In this document: one piece after another, positions 61,814 through 64,000 of the stretch | Numbering within the stretch: the stretch's first letter is position 1 | Layout: every line of letters begins with the position of its first letter | NCBI RefSeq assembly: GCF_010669225.1 | Contig: NZ_CP048627.1 | Span: forward strand, 1,811,292 to 1,875,291 | Source: Megamonas funiformis | Lineage (GTDB): Bacteria; Bacillota; Negativicutes; Selenomonadales; Selenomonadaceae | Direction: 5' to 3' | DNA length: 64,000 nt | Notes under the pieces: model-generated | Seen by the model: the letters and a program-made list of their open reading frames with translations, nothing else | Told to the model about the DNA's origin: nothing | Databases searched by the model: none | Translations under genes and position numbers: made by a program

Positions 61814-63887
61814 TATCAAAAATACCTTCAAATTCATCTTGCCAATAACTTACTTTATCTAAATCATCAAAATAATATTCTCTCAATATAGGTAAAATTT
61901 CATAATATGCTATCTCTTTTAATAAATCTCTTGTACAAATATCTTTATTCAAATTACATAAATAACTGTGCCCTATACAAAAATCTTCACCTAAAGATAT
62001 ATCATCACTAATTTCATGATTCAATTTTATCAATAGATTTACTAATTTATTAAAATAATCATTTTCTAATTTCTTTTGATATTCTTTAAAGCTACCATCT
62101 TCAAATGCTGGCTTAATCTTAAAAAAGCTAAATCTTCTACGCAAAGCATAATCAACAACGGCTAGACTTTTATCTGCAGTATTCATCATGCCTATAATAT
62201 ATAAATTATTCGGTACAGCAAAATTTTTTCCATTATACGATAAAATTATTTCTTCATCTCGATAATTTGCTTCAATAAGCATCAATAATTCACCGAAAAT
62301 CTTACTGATATTACCGCGATTAATTTCATCAATAATAAAGAAATAATCATTTTCTCTATCACTTTGAGCTATTTGACAAAAATTATAAAAAATACCTGTT
62401 TTCAATACAAAACCATTTTCACTTGGTCGATAACCCATTACAAAATCTTCATAAGCATAACTTTGATGAAATTGTACCATACGTATATATTTATCGTCTT
62501 TTTTTCCTAATAATGAATATACTAATCTTTTAGCCATAAAAGTTTTACCAACACCTGGTGCACCAGCTAAAATAATGTTTTTCTTTCGTTTTAATACATT
62601 CAATAAATTATTATAAAAATCTTCTTCAATAAATACTTCTTGTAAAAAATTTTCTTTAGTATATATTTTTACTTCATTATTTTCTTCATAATCTTCCTCA
62701 TTTTCAATATCTATATCATATCTATTTGCCCAATAAGGATATGTTAAAAATTTATCATAATCTTGTTCTATATCATTAAAAGTAAAATCCAATAAAGCAC
62801 CATAGACCCAATCATCATCTTTGCGTTCAACTTTATTTATTGTACCTCTATATTGTAAAAAAAACCATTTTTTAGGTTTTTCCCATGGTTTATCCCATTT
62901 TACTGATACTCGCCTTCCATCTTGTTTATTCTCTATTATCGTTCCTTTTGCTTTTAATTTCATTACAGCTACAGATTTATTATTTACATCAAATGGTAAA
63001 TCTCTTTTTTGTGTATATGCAGATTTTATAACAATTTTATCGCCTACCTGCATACTCTTTACTTTATCTAAATATTTATTTTCATATCCATTCTCCCAAT
63101 ATCCATTTTTCACAAATTCATCAAAATAATCCACCCCTTCCATATTAGCTCCAACATACCAACATTTATCAACCTTAATCATTTCCTGCTTCTTTTCCTC
63201 ATTAAAATTTTCTATAAAATAAGCTATATCCATAGTTAGTAAATTTAAATTTTCATCTTGATAACAATCTTTATTTAATCTATTTTTTGATAAATTAATT
63301 AATTCTTCATCTTCTTTTATTACAGACTTTATTTCATCATATAAGTTTATAGCTTCTTTAATATCACCTTTTTTTACTTTTTTGCTATATTTTAATTTTT
63401 CGGCACACAATTTAAATATAGAATACCTATATATATAATATTTATCAGGATATCTAAGAAACAAATATAAACTTATTATATTGAATGTCTGATAATGCGA
63501 TTTATTTTTATTATGTTCATCTCTTAAAAATAAATTATCTGCTTTCGTTTTAAAATGATTCATTCTTTTATTTAAAGAAATATTTTCATCATATAAATAT
63601 TCAAACATTGATTTTACTGTATCTTTATCCTTTTTTACAAACTCTAACAATACACTCTTTGGATAAAAATTATTACTACAAATTAAATTATTAGCTACTT
63701 TAGCAAAAGGCGTTTGAACATAATCTACTAAAGCTTTATTTAACATATTATAAAAGTCTACAGCTTCAATATCCCAATTTTTTTGAAATTTTGCTACTAT
63801 ATACCATTTATAAATCTCATCTTGATTTATTCTATCAAAATCTTCTTTATATTCTTCTATATAATATTTTAAAATCTCTCTATCCAT
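61800..63887 (-). CDS. mcrB: McrB-like AAA+ GTPase subunit of a type IV restriction system
   Basis: 695 residues. The C-terminal AAA+ motor has Walker A GAPGVGKTFMAKRL, Walker B YFFIIDEINRGN and MMNTADKSLAVVDYALRRRF, the McrB hallmark. The middle part (about 225-345) resembles an EVE/PUA-like modified-base reader: KCWYVGANMEGVDYFDEF, then GDKIVIKSAY and VKWDKPWEKPKKWFF. The N-terminal 220 residues are helical and of unknown type. The system would cut DNA with modified bases. The codon use is very AT-rich, a sign of horizontal origin. Confidence 0.88.
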   Translation of the reverse strand: MDREILKYYIEEYKEDFDRINQDEIYKWYIVAKFQKNWDIEAVDFYNMLNKALVDYVQTPFAKVANNLICSNNFYPKSVLLEFVKKDKDTVKSMFEYLYDENISLNKRMNHFKTKADNLFLRDEHNKNKSHYQTFNIISLYLFLRYPDKYYIYRYSIFKLCAEKLKYSKKVKKGDIKEAINLYDEIKSVIKEDEELINLSKNRLNKDCYQDENLNLLTMDIAYFIENFNEEKKQEMIKVDKCWYVGANMEGVDYFDEFVKNGYWENGYENKYLDKVKSMQVGDKIVIKSAYTQKRDLPFDVNNKSVAVMKLKAKGTIIENKQDGRRVSVKWDKPWEKPKKWFFLQYRGTINKVERKDDDWVYGALLDFTFNDIEQDYDKFLTYPYWANRYDIDIENEEDYEENNEVKIYTKENFLQEVFIEEDFYNNLLNVLKRKKNIILAGAPGVGKTFMAKRLVYSLLGKKDDKYIRMVQFHQSYAYEDFVMGYRPSENGFVLKTGIFYNFCQIAQSDRENDYFFIIDEINRGNISKIFGELLMLIEANYRDEEIILSYNGKNFAVPNNLYIIGMMNTADKSLAVVDYALRRRFSFFKIKPAFEDGSFKEYQKKLENDYFNKLVNLLIKLNHEISDDISLGEDFCIGHSYLCNLNKDICTRDLLKEIAYYEILPILREYYFDDLDKVSYWQDEFEGIFDNETK

Positions 63888-63944
63888 AAAATACTATTTT
63901 TATACTCCTACTTTTTATTTCACAAACTTAAATTAATTAATAAA

Positions 63945-63992
63945 AAAGGTACTGCTGATATTTAAAACTCTATCAACAATACCTTTTATTTA
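63945..63992. terminator. Terminator-like hairpin at the window edge
   Basis: AAAGGTA-c-TG-c-TGATA pairs with TATCA-a-CA-a-TACCTTT (two mismatches), flanked by A6 and TTTTATTTATTTTT. It probably ends a gene beyond the window, in either direction. Confidence 0.5.
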
Positions 63993-64000
63993 TTTTTATT

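Overview
This window reads as chromosomal DNA of an AT-rich member of the Negativicutes (Selenomonadales), most like Megamonas. That is inference from gene content and order, not from a marker gene. The signs are a Gram-positive-type gene order (ylm cluster with sepF, obgE-yhbY-proBA, sigH) mixed with diderm features (minCDE), and a fumarase plus fumarate reductase set expected of a succinate/propionate producer.

Bases 1-5183 hold the 3' part of alaS and then ireB, ruvX, rph, rdgB and a phosphodiesterase, the last four tightly packed. After a 463-base structured leader come fumAB and frdCAB (5647-10483). Minus-strand genes fill 10589-19022: a small HTH regulator, mtaD-ahcY-surE (S-adenosylhomocysteine recycling), queE-queD, a GT2 glycosyltransferase, pssA-psd, and a WecG/TagA glycosyltransferase. 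The plus strand then carries housekeeping genes: obgE, yhbY, proBA, a 51-codon membrane ORF, nadD, rodZ, nrdR, a radical SAM gene, pgeF, yggS, sepF, ylmH, lspA, rluD and pyrR. A minus-strand sigH follows, then maf, radC, mreBCD, mrdA, minCDE, a flippase-like gene, ruvB, queH and a GNAT gene.

From about 44.5 kb the window becomes accessory. An MFS exporter and two exported alpha/beta hydrolase genes lie beside a divergent LysR regulator. Both hydrolase genes are damaged: one has an in-frame TGA in its signal peptide, the other a one-base frameshift in a T6 tract. From 49.1 to 57.2 kb lies a type I restriction-modification system whose genes (hsdR, then hsdM-hsdS) are each bordered by members of a structured repeat family. 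The repeats show compensatory base changes between copies, so the fold appears conserved. A type I toxin-antitoxin cassette (Hol-Tox-like 25-aa peptide plus an antisense RNA promoter) sits between hsdR and hsdM. Downstream are a DUF2971-type gene beside a macro-domain gene, a SulP transporter, and a minus-strand McrBC system. I interpret 49-64 kb as a defence island.

The best candidates for something undescribed are the covarying repeats around hsdRMS, the DUF2971-macro pair (a possible ADP-ribosylation writer/eraser), the terminator-like hairpin in the hsdR leader, and the two-state fold upstream of fumA. I see no tRNA, rRNA, CRISPR array, transposase or integrase.
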